The position numbers were made by a program, and so were the translations under genes. Under the pieces are notes generated by a model that saw nothing but the letters and a program-made list of their open reading frames with translations, searched no databases and was not told the origin of the DNA. This document shows, piece by piece, positions 7,776 through 15,553 of a stretch of DNA of 64,000 nt (positions are counted from its first letter, which is position 1; the number at the start of each line of letters is the position of its first letter). The stretch comes from Bacillota bacterium (lineage in GTDB: Bacteria > Bacillota > Negativicutes > Sporomusales > UBA7701), in assembly GCA_023415775.1 (NCBI GenBank), contig JAEZJM010000019.1, forward strand, positions 402,929 to 466,928, written 5' to 3'.

Positions 7776-8846
7776 ATGAAATACATAACCAAGCGATTGA
7801 AGGCAGCCGCGCTGGCGGCCGCCATGGCGTTCGTTTTCGGGGGCCCGGCCGCGGTCGCCGGCCCGGCTGGCCTCGATGTTCTGAAGCTGCCGGAATGGCA
7901 GGTGACCTCGACCTCGTACGGCGGCAAGCTGCTGCTGTCCGACAGCCCGGAGATGGTGACCAGCGACGGCATCCTGTACCAGGACAGGGTGGCGGGCGAT
8001 GTGCGCCTGTTTTTCCACCACGTGAATGCGACGGCCGTGCCCAAGCGGCTTGTGGTGCTGTTAGAGAACGCCGGCCCGGAGGCGGCGAAGGTGACGGTGC
8101 ATCAGCACGGCGTCGGCGGCCCCGGCTACGACTGGATGGCGGTGGGCAAAGCGGCCCAGGAGGCATACCTGGCAGGCGGCGACACTTATCTGGTGGATGT
8201 GCCGGCCGGCGGGGCGACGACGCTTTCGACGGCGCTGCAGGCCGCGGCGGTCAAGCCCAATATGCTGGTGAACGGCATTTTCGACTTCATCGCCGACAGG
8301 CCGGTGACGGTCAAGGTGATGATGCTGCCGCTGGAGGCGGATGTAAAGAAGTTCGCCCTGCAGGCGAAGGTGCTGCCGCCCGACGCGCAGAAACTGCGCG
8401 GCACGTTCGAGGGCAAGGACCGGATGCTGGTGCCGATGAAGGTGTATAATCCGCAGGTGGACGGCCCGGTGGCGCTGACGCTGGCCGACAACGCCCTCGA
8501 TCAGTATGTGGTCGGGATTGACGCAACCACCGGGGAGACGGTGCTCAACTACGGTAATTACGGCGTGGTGTACAAGCTCTTCCTGCCGGCCGACGGCCGG
8601 GGCAAGACGGCTTATTACCTCAACCCGCGGGGCGGCGACTATGCCGGCGCTTTAGGCATCAGGTACAAGTATGTGGTGGCCCCGCCGCTGCCGACGCCGA
8701 AAGTGGGCACGGCTTTCGGCCATAATAAGCTGACCGATTTCGCCCATGTGGGCACGTTCGCCGGCGGCGAGTCGCTGTGGCTGACGTTCAGCCCTCCGGG
8801 GGCGTCGAACCTGCCGGTGAAGCTGCTGATTGTGCCGGAAAATTAG
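7776..8846 (+). CDS. Secreted protein of unknown function
   Basis: I do not recognise a family for this 356-residue protein. The start at 7776 is set by AGGGAGG and by an ideal upstream promoter. A signal peptide covers residues 1-30 (basic MKYITKRLK, an alanine-rich core, then AVAGPAG). The mature part is mainly beta, with segments such as VRLFFHHVNAT, KRLVVLLENAGPEAAKVTVHQHG and SLWLTFSPPGASNLPV. This suggests a beta-sandwich surface or periplasmic protein. It is a single-gene unit with its own promoter and terminator. Confidence 0.6.
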   Translation: MKYITKRLKAAALAAAMAFVFGGPAAVAGPAGLDVLKLPEWQVTSTSYGGKLLLSDSPEMVTSDGILYQDRVAGDVRLFFHHVNATAVPKRLVVLLENAGPEAAKVTVHQHGVGGPGYDWMAVGKAAQEAYLAGGDTYLVDVPAGGATTLSTALQAAAVKPNMLVNGIFDFIADRPVTVKVMMLPLEADVKKFALQAKVLPPDAQKLRGTFEGKDRMLVPMKVYNPQVDGPVALTLADNALDQYVVGIDATTGETVLNYGNYGVVYKLFLPADGRGKTAYYLNPRGGDYAGALGIRYKYVVAPPLPTPKVGTAFGHNKLTDFAHVGTFAGGESLWLTFSPPGASNLPVKLLIVPEN

Positions 8847-8859
8847 CAAGATGTATTTT

Positions 8860-8888
8860 AGACGCCGCATTTCGGCGTCTTTGCTTTT
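8860..8888 (+). terminator. Rho-independent terminator
   Basis: The stem AGACGCCG/CGGCGTCT with a short loop is followed by TTGCTTTT, 13 bases after the stop of the secreted protein. Confidence 0.85.
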
Positions 8889-8914
8889 CCATGAGCAGGT
8901 AATTGTGGTAAAAT
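8886..8914 (+). promoter_or_regulatory. Possible promoter of the 72-residue protein gene
   Basis: TTTCCA (8886-8891) and TAAAAT (8909-8914) are 17 bp apart. The -35 match is only 4 of 6, and the site overlaps the tail of the preceding terminator. Confidence 0.4.
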
Positions 8915-8933
8915 AGTACCCGAGGTGATAAAA

Positions 8934-9152
8934 ATGTCCACTAAATTATGCAAAACTGTTCTAAAAGAGCTCGTCCGGGAAATCGACAAGGCTGCGTTTC
9001 GCGCCGAGGCCAACTTCGGGTCAGTGTTAGCCGAGGTTGTCGCGTGTCACCCGGAAATCACTGCAACCGAGGAAGAGTGGAACAAGCTGGACGAAGAAAC
9101 CAGGAATGCGATTATTGACCGGGCCAAGAAAACACTGGGGGCTATTGGCTAG
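8934..9152 (+). CDS. Small helical protein of unknown function
   Basis: A 72-residue acidic, helix-rich protein with no recognised domain. GAGGTGA sits just ahead of the ATG at 8934; a GTG at 8925 overlaps that ribosome site and is less likely. It has one cysteine in the N-terminal KLCKTV and one in VVACHPE, but no clear metal motif. It stands alone before scfA, whose promoter begins about 70 bases after its stop. Confidence 0.5.
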   Translation: MSTKLCKTVLKELVREIDKAAFRAEANFGSVLAEVVACHPEITATEEEWNKLDEETRNAIIDRAKKTLGAIG

Positions 9153-9222
9153 CCGACGCTCTTGGCGAAGCCGCCGGACGACGCTCCCGCCTTCGGGGGC
9201 AGCCCTTTTGGTAGCGGAACGG

Positions 9223-9251
9223 TTGTCCGGCCTGCCAAAGTGTGGTATCAT
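9223..9251 (+). promoter_or_regulatory. Sigma-A promoter of scfA
   Basis: TTGTCC (9223-9228) and TATCAT (9246-9251) are separated by 17 bp, 42 bases before the scfA ATG. GCCGGAC near 9172 and GTCCGGC near 9226-9232 form a wide inverted repeat whose right arm overlaps the -35 box. Confidence 0.6.
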
Positions 9252-9293
9252 AGTCTAAGCAATCGCATACATATCGGCAAGGAGGGAATTTCG

Positions 9294-9437
9294 ATGGCTA
9301 AGCATATCGTCACCGTAAATAAAGGCTCGCTGCAAAGTACGGTCAAGACGGGCGGCTGCGGCGAGTGCCAGGCGTCGTGCCAGTCGGCCTGCAAGACTTC
9401 TTGCACGGTAGGCAACCAGGTCTGCCAGAAACAGTAA
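9294..9437 (+). CDS. scfA: SCIFF-family six-cysteine ranthipeptide precursor
   Basis: A 47-residue peptide that matches the SCIFF family (six cysteines in forty-five residues): MAKHIVTVNKGSLQ leader, then GGCGECQASC, QSACKTSC and VCQKQ. The six core cysteines are spaced as in Clostridia. The maturase links them to acceptor residues by thioether bonds. The physiological role of SCIFF peptides is unsettled. Strong ribosome site AAGGAGGG. The longer open frame starting at 9162 is not the gene. Its maturase follows after a small hairpin. Confidence 0.95.
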   Translation: MAKHIVTVNKGSLQSTVKTGGCGECQASCQSACKTSCTVGNQVCQKQ

Positions 9438-9444
9438 CAGCGGC

Positions 9445-9469
9445 GCCCCCGTTAATGCGGGGGCCTTTT
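9445..9469 (+). terminator. Attenuator-type terminator between scfA and scfB
   Basis: GCCCCC and GGGGGC form a hairpin with loop GTTAATGC followed by CTTTTA. It would end most transcripts after the peptide gene and let some read into the maturase, giving excess precursor over enzyme. Confidence 0.65.
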
Positions 9470-9495
9470 ACTTGGAGGGTATTTTGGAGGCTAGC

Positions 9496-10851
9496 ATGGA
9501 TATACATAGATTTTTCCTGAACGGTATGCGTATCGTGCTCGATGTTAACAGCGGGGCGGTGCATGTCGTCGATAAGATAGCTTATGACGCGCTTGACGTG
9601 TTCGACGGGCACAACGACGCGGCGGTGGTTGCCGCGCTCGCGGGCGAGCACGGGGCGGCGGCGGTGGCCGAGGTGCTGGCCGAGCTGCACGGGCTTGTGG
9701 ACGCGGGGCTGCTGATTTCGCCGGCCGTGGAGGTGCCGGCGGTTATCGGCGACGCGCCGCTGGTCAAGTCGCTTTGTCTGCATGTCGCCCACGACTGCAA
9801 CCTGCGCTGCGGCTACTGCTTTGCCGGCACCGGCGATTTCGGCCATGACCGCAGCCTGATGCCGCGGGAGGTGGCCGAGAAGGCGGTGGAATTCATCATC
9901 GCCGGCAGCGGCCGGCGGCAGCATTGCGAGATCGATTTCTTCGGCGGCGAGCCGCTGCTGAACATGGATACGGTGCGTCACACGGTGGCGTATGTGCGGC
10001 GGCGGGAGGCCGAGACCGGCAAGGTGTTCAAGCTGACGCTGACGACCAACGCGGTGCTGCTGGACGAGGCGACGCTGGCGTACCTGAACGCCGAGAATAT
10101 CAGCCTGGTGCTCAGCCTCGACGGACGGCGCGAGGTGCACGACCATATGCGGCCGGACGCCGCCGGCAACGGCAGCTGGGAGGAGGCGCTGGCCGGGGCG
10201 AAGCTGGCGGCCGATTCGCGCGGCGGCAAGAATTATTACCTGCGCGGCACGTACACCGCCCATAATCTCGACTTTGCCGCCGATGTGCTGGCGATGGCGG
10301 ATCTGGGCTTCACCGAGCTGTCGGTCGAGCCGGTGATCGGCAAGGATACCGGCTACGCGCTGCGGGAGGAACACCTGCCGGCGCTGTACGCTCAGTACGA
10401 GGCGCTGGCGGCCGAGTATCTGGCGCGCCGCCGGGGCGGGCGGCCGTTCGAGTTCTTCCACTTCAACCTCAATCTCGACAACGGGCCGTGCGTGGCCAAG
10501 CGCCTAGCCGGCTGCGGCGCCGGGCACGAATACTTCGCGGTGACCCCGGACGGCGACCTGTACCCCTGCCATCAGTTCGTCGGCCGCGACGATTATCTTA
10601 TCGGCAATCTTACTGACGGCATAAAGAAACCCGAGCTGGTCCGCAAGTTCCGCCAGGCCCACGCGCTGGCCAAACCGGCCTGCCGCGAGTGCTGGGCGCG
10701 TTTTTACTGCAGCGGCGGCTGCCACGCCAACGCCCAGTTGTTCGGCGGCGACCTCGCCGAACCTTATGTTTTGGGCTGCGAGCTGCAGAAGAAACGGCTG
10801 GAGTGCGCGATCATGATTCAGGCCAGCCTGGCCGCGGATAAGGGAGAATAG
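9496..10851 (+). CDS. scfB: SCIFF maturase, radical SAM/SPASM thioether-forming enzyme
   Basis: The protein has 451 residues from the ATG at 9496 (TTGGAGG upstream). An N-terminal peptide-recognition domain (residues 1-80) precedes the radical SAM motif CNLRCGYC with C101, C105 and C108. FFGGEPLL follows. The C-terminal SPASM region has CGAGHEYFAVTPDGDLYPCH and CRECWARFYCSGGCHAN, which bind auxiliary [4Fe-4S] clusters. It installs cysteine-to-side-chain thioether bonds on ScfA using SAM and reductant. This pairing is conserved in Clostridia and Negativicutes. Confidence 0.94.
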   Translation: MDIHRFFLNGMRIVLDVNSGAVHVVDKIAYDALDVFDGHNDAAVVAALAGEHGAAAVAEVLAELHGLVDAGLLISPAVEVPAVIGDAPLVKSLCLHVAHDCNLRCGYCFAGTGDFGHDRSLMPREVAEKAVEFIIAGSGRRQHCEIDFFGGEPLLNMDTVRHTVAYVRRREAETGKVFKLTLTTNAVLLDEATLAYLNAENISLVLSLDGRREVHDHMRPDAAGNGSWEEALAGAKLAADSRGGKNYYLRGTYTAHNLDFAADVLAMADLGFTELSVEPVIGKDTGYALREEHLPALYAQYEALAAEYLARRRGGRPFEFFHFNLNLDNGPCVAKRLAGCGAGHEYFAVTPDGDLYPCHQFVGRDDYLIGNLTDGIKKPELVRKFRQAHALAKPACRECWARFYCSGGCHANAQLFGGDLAEPYVLGCELQKKRLECAIMIQASLAADKGE

Positions 10852-10934
10852 CGCCGCCATCGCGGGTTTTCCTAAGTTGCGAAAATACTGAATACGTGAT
10901 AATCTCGGATTATGAAACGTTGTCAGGAGTTGTT

Positions 10935-13184
10935 ATGGAAAGACGGCGGATCGTTGTCACGGGCATAGTGCAGGGGGTGGGGTTCCGCCCCTTTGTTCAT
11001 AATCTCGCCCACCGCTTTTGTCTCGGCGGTTGGGTGGCCAACGACGGCCGCGGGGTCGTCATCGAAGCCGAGGGGGATCCCCCGGCCGTAGCGGCCTTCT
11101 TCGCCGCCCTGCGGGCCGAGGCGCCGCCGCTGGCGGTCATCGACGCGATCACGGCCGAGGCCCTGTCGCCTGAGGGCGGGAAGGGGTTCGCCATCCTGGC
11201 GAGCGGCCCGGCGGAGGCGCGGCTGGCGCTGATTTCCCCCGATGTTGCGACCTGCCCGGACTGCCGGGCTGAGATCGCCGACCCGGCCGACCGCCGGTAC
11301 CGCTACTCGTTCACCAATTGCACCAACTGCGGACCGCGCTACACCATCATCGAGGATGTGCCCTACGACCGGGTGCGCACGACGATGTCGTCCTTCGAGA
11401 TGTGCCCCGCCTGCCGGGCCGAGTATGACGACCCGGCCGACCGGCGGTTCCACGCCCAGCCCAACGCCTGCCCGGTGTGCGGGCCGGCGTACCGCCTGCT
11501 GGACAGGGAAGGCCGCCCGCTGCCGGGCGACCCGCTGGCCGAGGCCCGCCGGCTGATTGCCGCCGGAAAGGTGGCGGCTATCAAGGGCATCGGCGGCTAT
11601 CATCTGGCCTGTAATGCAATGGATGTCGAGGCTGTTGCCGCCCTCAGGGCCCGCAAGGTCCGCGAGGACAAGCCGTTCGCCGTTATGGCCGGCAGCCTGG
11701 AGGCCATCCGGGCCCGCTGCCTGGTGGACGCCGCCGAGGAGGAGCTGCTCGCCGGGACGGCGCGGCCGATCGTGCTGCTCGCCAAGGGGCCGGGCTACGA
11801 CCTGGCGGCGGCGGTGGCTCCCGGCAATCCGTATGTGGGGATGCTGCTGCCGTACGCTCCCGTCCACTGGCTGCTGCTGGCGCCGGGCGACGTGTGGGTG
11901 ATGACGAGCGGCAACACCAGCGACGAGCCGATCGCCTACGAGGACGACGACGCCTTCGCCAGGCTGGCCGGCATCGCTGACTTTTTCCTTGTCCACAACC
12001 GGCTGATCCGCTGCCGGGCCGACGATTCGGTGGCCCGCGTATTCGCCGGCCGGCCGTATATCCTCCGCCGCAGCCGCGGGTTCGCGCCCGCGCCCATCAG
12101 GCTGAAGGATCAGGGGCCGGCGGTGCTGGCGTGCGGCGGTGAGCTCAAAAACGCTTTCTGCCTGACGAGGGGCGACCTGGCTTTTATGAGCGCCCATGTG
12201 GGCGACCTTGAGAATATGGCCACCTATAACGCATATACGGACGCCATCGACCACTACCGTCGCCTGTTCGCCGTTACCCCGGAGGCGGTGGCCCACGACC
12301 TCCACCCCGAGTATCTGGCGACCAAGTACGCCATGGATTGCGGCCTGCCCCGCGTGGGCGTGCAGCACCATCACGCCCATATCGCGGCGGTGCTGGCCGA
12401 GCACGGCGAGAGCGGGCCGGTGATCGGCGTCGCGTTCGACGGCACGGGCTACGGCGACGACGGACGTCTGTGGGGCGGCGAGTTTCTGCTCGCCGACCTG
12501 AAGGATTACACCCGCCTTGCTCATCTGGCCTATCTGCCTCTGCCGGGCGGCGCCCAGGCGATCCGCGAGCCGTGGCGGCTGGCGGCCTGGCTGCTGTACG
12601 ACCTGTACGGCGCAGACTTTGTCAATAAGGATATCCCCTTTACCCGCCGCCTGCCGACCGGCTGGGAATTGATGCTCGACGCCGCCGCCAAGGGGCTGAA
12701 CGCCCCGCTTTCTTCCGGGGCGGGACGGCTTTTCGACGCGGCCGCCGCTCTCCTGGGGGTCCGCGGGGCGATAAACTACGAGGGCCAGGCGGCCGTGGAG
12801 CTGGAGCTGGCCGCCGCCGGCCGGCGCGGCCGGGCGCTGCCGTACGAGATAACCGCCGGCGAGCCGGCGACGGTCGATTTCCGGCCGGCGTTCGCCGCGA
12901 TGGCGGACGCTCTCGGCCGGGGGACGCCGGTCGCCGCGCTGGCAGCCGATTTCCACGCGACAATGGCCGACGCCGTAGCGTCCGTAGTCCGCCGCCTGGA
13001 CGCCGCCAGCGGCGTTCGCAAGGTGGCGCTGAGCGGCGGCGTGTTCCAGAATGTTACGTTGCTTGGGCAGGTCGTCGACCTGCTGGCGAAAGATTTCACC
13101 GTGCTGCTTCACCGCCGCGTCCCCGCCAACGACGGCGGCCTGGCGCTGGGGCAGGCGGCGGTGGCCATCGAAAGGAGCAGATGA
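10935..13184 (+). CDS. hypF: Carbamoyltransferase HypF
   Basis: The HypF protein has 749 residues. It has an N-terminal acylphosphatase domain (VQGVGFRPFVHNLA), two C4 zinc fingers (CPDC with CTNC, and CPAC with CPVC), a YrdC-like domain (KIAAIKGIGGYHLAC-like region) and a Kae1-like domain with HHHAHIAAVLAEH. HypF activates carbamoyl phosphate and passes the carbamoyl group to HypE on the way to the cyanide ligands of the NiFe-hydrogenase active site. The ATG at 10935 follows CAGGAG. It is the first gene of hypFCDE. Confidence 0.96.
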   Translation: MERRRIVVTGIVQGVGFRPFVHNLAHRFCLGGWVANDGRGVVIEAEGDPPAVAAFFAALRAEAPPLAVIDAITAEALSPEGGKGFAILASGPAEARLALISPDVATCPDCRAEIADPADRRYRYSFTNCTNCGPRYTIIEDVPYDRVRTTMSSFEMCPACRAEYDDPADRRFHAQPNACPVCGPAYRLLDREGRPLPGDPLAEARRLIAAGKVAAIKGIGGYHLACNAMDVEAVAALRARKVREDKPFAVMAGSLEAIRARCLVDAAEEELLAGTARPIVLLAKGPGYDLAAAVAPGNPYVGMLLPYAPVHWLLLAPGDVWVMTSGNTSDEPIAYEDDDAFARLAGIADFFLVHNRLIRCRADDSVARVFAGRPYILRRSRGFAPAPIRLKDQGPAVLACGGELKNAFCLTRGDLAFMSAHVGDLENMATYNAYTDAIDHYRRLFAVTPEAVAHDLHPEYLATKYAMDCGLPRVGVQHHHAHIAAVLAEHGESGPVIGVAFDGTGYGDDGRLWGGEFLLADLKDYTRLAHLAYLPLPGGAQAIREPWRLAAWLLYDLYGADFVNKDIPFTRRLPTGWELMLDAAAKGLNAPLSSGAGRLFDAAAALLGVRGAINYEGQAAVELELAAAGRRGRALPYEITAGEPATVDFRPAFAAMADALGRGTPVAALAADFHATMADAVASVVRRLDAASGVRKVALSGGVFQNVTLLGQVVDLLAKDFTVLLHRRVPANDGGLALGQAAVAIERSR

Positions 13185-13185
13185 T

Positions 13186-13407
13186 ATGTGTCTTGCCGTG
13201 CCTGCAAAAATTGTCGACAGGAATGATATGATGGCTACCGTGGAGGTCAGCGGCGTCACCCGCCAGGTGAGCCTGATGCTGCTGCCCGGAGCCAAGGTGG
13301 GCGAGTATGTGCTTATCCACGCCGGGTTCGCCATCCAGACGGTGGACGAGGAGGAAGCGAAACGGACGCTGGAGCTATTCAAGGAGATGGCTGCCCATGA
13401 AGAGTAG
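13186..13407 (+). CDS. hypC: Hydrogenase assembly chaperone HypC
   Basis: A 73-residue protein starting MCLAVPAKI. Its second-residue cysteine is the one that carries the Fe(CN)2CO unit with HypD. It starts one base after the hypF stop and overlaps hypD by 11 bases, so translation is coupled. Confidence 0.96.
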   Translation: MCLAVPAKIVDRNDMMATVEVSGVTRQVSLMLLPGAKVGEYVLIHAGFAIQTVDEEEAKRTLELFKEMAAHEE

Positions 13408-14494
13408 GGACAGGGAGGAAGAGCATCGCCTGGCGGCGTTTTTCCGCAGCGAGATCGCCCGGCTGGCCACCCGGCCGGTGAGGCTGATGGAGGTGTGCGG
13501 CACCCACACGGTGGCGATTTTCAAGGCCGGCATCCGCCAGCTGCTGCCGCCGGAGGTGGAGCTTGTCAGCGGGCCGGGCTGCCCGGTGTGCGTTACTCCC
13601 AACGAGTATCTCGATACCGCGGTGGCGTACAGCCGCCAGGAGGGCGCCATTATAACCACTTTCGGCGATATGCTGCGGGTGCCGGGTTCCTCGTCGAGCC
13701 TGGCGGCCGAGCAGGCGACGGGGGCCGATATCCGTATCGTTTATTCGCCGCTCGACAGCCTGGCGATCGCCGCCGCCAATCCGGCGAAAAAGGTGATTTT
13801 CCTGGCGGTGGGCTTCGAAACGACCGCGCCGACCGCCGCCGCGACGGTGCTGGCCGCCGAGCAGGCCGGGCTGGCGAATTTTTTCGTGCTGTCGGCCCAT
13901 AAGCTGGTGCCGCCGGCGCTGCGCGCCCTGCTGACGGCCGGCGAGGTCCAGGTGGACGGGCTGCTGCTGCCGGGGCACGTGAGCGCGATCATCGGCGAGG
14001 AGCCGTACCGCTTTTTGGCGGAGGAGTACGGTGTGCCGGCGGTCATAACCGGTTTCGAGCCGCTCGACATCCTCGGCGCGGTGTATCTGCTGGTGAAGAG
14101 GATCGCGGCCGGTGAGGCGGCGCTCGACAACGAGTACCGCCGCGTGGTGCCGCCGGCGGGCAACCCCGCCGCCCTTGCCGTGCTGGATAGCGTTTACGGC
14201 GAAGCGGACGCTTCCTGGCGTGGCATCGGCGTCATACCGGCTTCGGGTCTGGCGGTGAAGGCCGCCTACCGCCGCTTCGACGCCCTCGCCGCCCTGCCGG
14301 TGACGGTGGAGGAGACGAAGGACCATCCCGGCTGCCGCTGCGGCGAGGTGCTGCGCGGCGTGGCCCGGCCGGCCGACTGCCCGCTGTTCGGGGCGGCCTG
14401 CACGCCGGAGAGGCCGGTGGGGTCGTGCATGGTGTCGGTGGAAGGCACGTGCGCGGCCTGGTACAAATACGGCGCGGGAAGGTGGCAGGCATGA
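13397..14494 (+). CDS. hypD: Hydrogenase maturation iron-sulfur protein HypD
   Basis: HypD of 365 residues, with VCGTHTVAIFKAGIRQLLP and SGPGCPVCVTP near residues 33-70, which hold the Fe-binding cysteines. The C-terminal cysteine cluster (GCRCGEVLRG, CPLFGAACTPERPVGSCMVS) binds a [4Fe-4S] cluster. With HypC it builds the Fe(CN)2CO precursor. The start at 13397 gives the family N-terminus and lies inside the end of hypC; its stop overlaps the hypE start (ATGA). Confidence 0.96.
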   Translation: MKSRDREEEHRLAAFFRSEIARLATRPVRLMEVCGTHTVAIFKAGIRQLLPPEVELVSGPGCPVCVTPNEYLDTAVAYSRQEGAIITTFGDMLRVPGSSSSLAAEQATGADIRIVYSPLDSLAIAAANPAKKVIFLAVGFETTAPTAAATVLAAEQAGLANFFVLSAHKLVPPALRALLTAGEVQVDGLLLPGHVSAIIGEEPYRFLAEEYGVPAVITGFEPLDILGAVYLLVKRIAAGEAALDNEYRRVVPPAGNPAALAVLDSVYGEADASWRGIGVIPASGLAVKAAYRRFDALAALPVTVEETKDHPGCRCGEVLRGVARPADCPLFGAACTPERPVGSCMVSVEGTCAAWYKYGAGRWQA

Positions 14495-15501
14495 AGGACG
14501 AATTGATTCTCCTCGCCCACGGCAGCGGCGGCAAGCTCAGCCACGACCTGGTGGCGCGGGTGATGCAGCCCGCGTTCGCCAACCCGGCCCTCGATCTGAT
14601 GCACGACGGCGCCAGGGTGGAGGCGGCGGGGGCCAAGCTGGCCTTTACCACCGATTCTTATGTGGTCAAGCCGCTGTTTTTCGCCGGCGGCGATATCGGC
14701 AAGCTGGCGGTGTGCGGCACGGTCAACGATCTGGCGGTCAGCGGCGCGACACCCCTCTATCTCAGCGCAGGGTTCATCATCGAGGAGGGCTTTCCGGTAG
14801 CCGAGCTGAGGAAGATCGTCGCCTCGATGCGGGCGGCTGCCGCGGAGGCCGGGGTTTCGATCGTCACCGGCGACACCAAGGTGGTGGAAAAAGGGGCGGT
14901 CGACGGCATATATATAAATACGGCCGGCATCGGCGCGGTTATCGCCGGCACGGATATATCGCCCCTTAACGCGCGCCCGGGGCAGGATATCATCCTGAGC
15001 GGCCCGGTGGGCGATCACGCGGTGGCCGTGATGGCCGGCCGCCACGGCCTGAAGCTGCCGGCGACGGTGGTGAGCGACTGCGCGCCCCTGGCCGGGATGA
15101 TCGGCGCGGTGCTGGCCGCGGTGCCGCAGGTGGCGGTACTGCGCGACCCGACCCGCGGCGGGCTGGCGACGACGCTTAACGAGATCGCCGCCCAGGCCAA
15201 GGTGGGGATAATGGTGGATGAGGCCGCCATCCCTGTGCGTCCTGAGGTGCAGGCGGTCTGTGATATCCTGGGATTCGACCCTTTGTACCTCGCCAATGAA
15301 GGGAAAGTCATAATTTTTGTCGAATCTACTTATAGTGAAAAGGTTATGGCGGTTATGCGCGCCCACCCCTATGGCCGCGAGGCCCGCGTCATCGGCCGGG
15401 TGACCGCCGCCCCCGCCGGCCAGGTCGGCCTGCGGACGGGGATCGGCGGCGTCCGCCTGCTCGATATGCTGATCGGCGACCAGTTGCCGCGGATTTGTTA
15501 A
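14491..15501 (+). CDS. hypE: Hydrogenase maturation protein HypE
   Basis: HypE of 336 residues. The N-terminus LAHGSGGKLSHDLV and the ATP-binding region DLAVSGATPLYLS are typical. The protein ends in PRIC, whose final cysteine receives the carbamoyl group from HypF and is dehydrated to thiocyanate. It closes hypFCDE. No hypA, hypB or hydrogenase structural gene lies in the window, so these must be elsewhere. Confidence 0.96.
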   Translation: MKDELILLAHGSGGKLSHDLVARVMQPAFANPALDLMHDGARVEAAGAKLAFTTDSYVVKPLFFAGGDIGKLAVCGTVNDLAVSGATPLYLSAGFIIEEGFPVAELRKIVASMRAAAAEAGVSIVTGDTKVVEKGAVDGIYINTAGIGAVIAGTDISPLNARPGQDIILSGPVGDHAVAVMAGRHGLKLPATVVSDCAPLAGMIGAVLAAVPQVAVLRDPTRGGLATTLNEIAAQAKVGIMVDEAAIPVRPEVQAVCDILGFDPLYLANEGKVIIFVESTYSEKVMAVMRAHPYGREARVIGRVTAAPAGQVGLRTGIGGVRLLDMLIGDQLPRIC

Positions 15502-15553
15502 CATATCCAGAGCACGTCCGTCATAATATTTAGCGAGAGGAGGAGAGCTGAAG

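Noticed and set aside
10923..13382. 819-residue minus-strand open frame
   Set aside because: Antisense to hypF and hypC, which carry all their family motifs.
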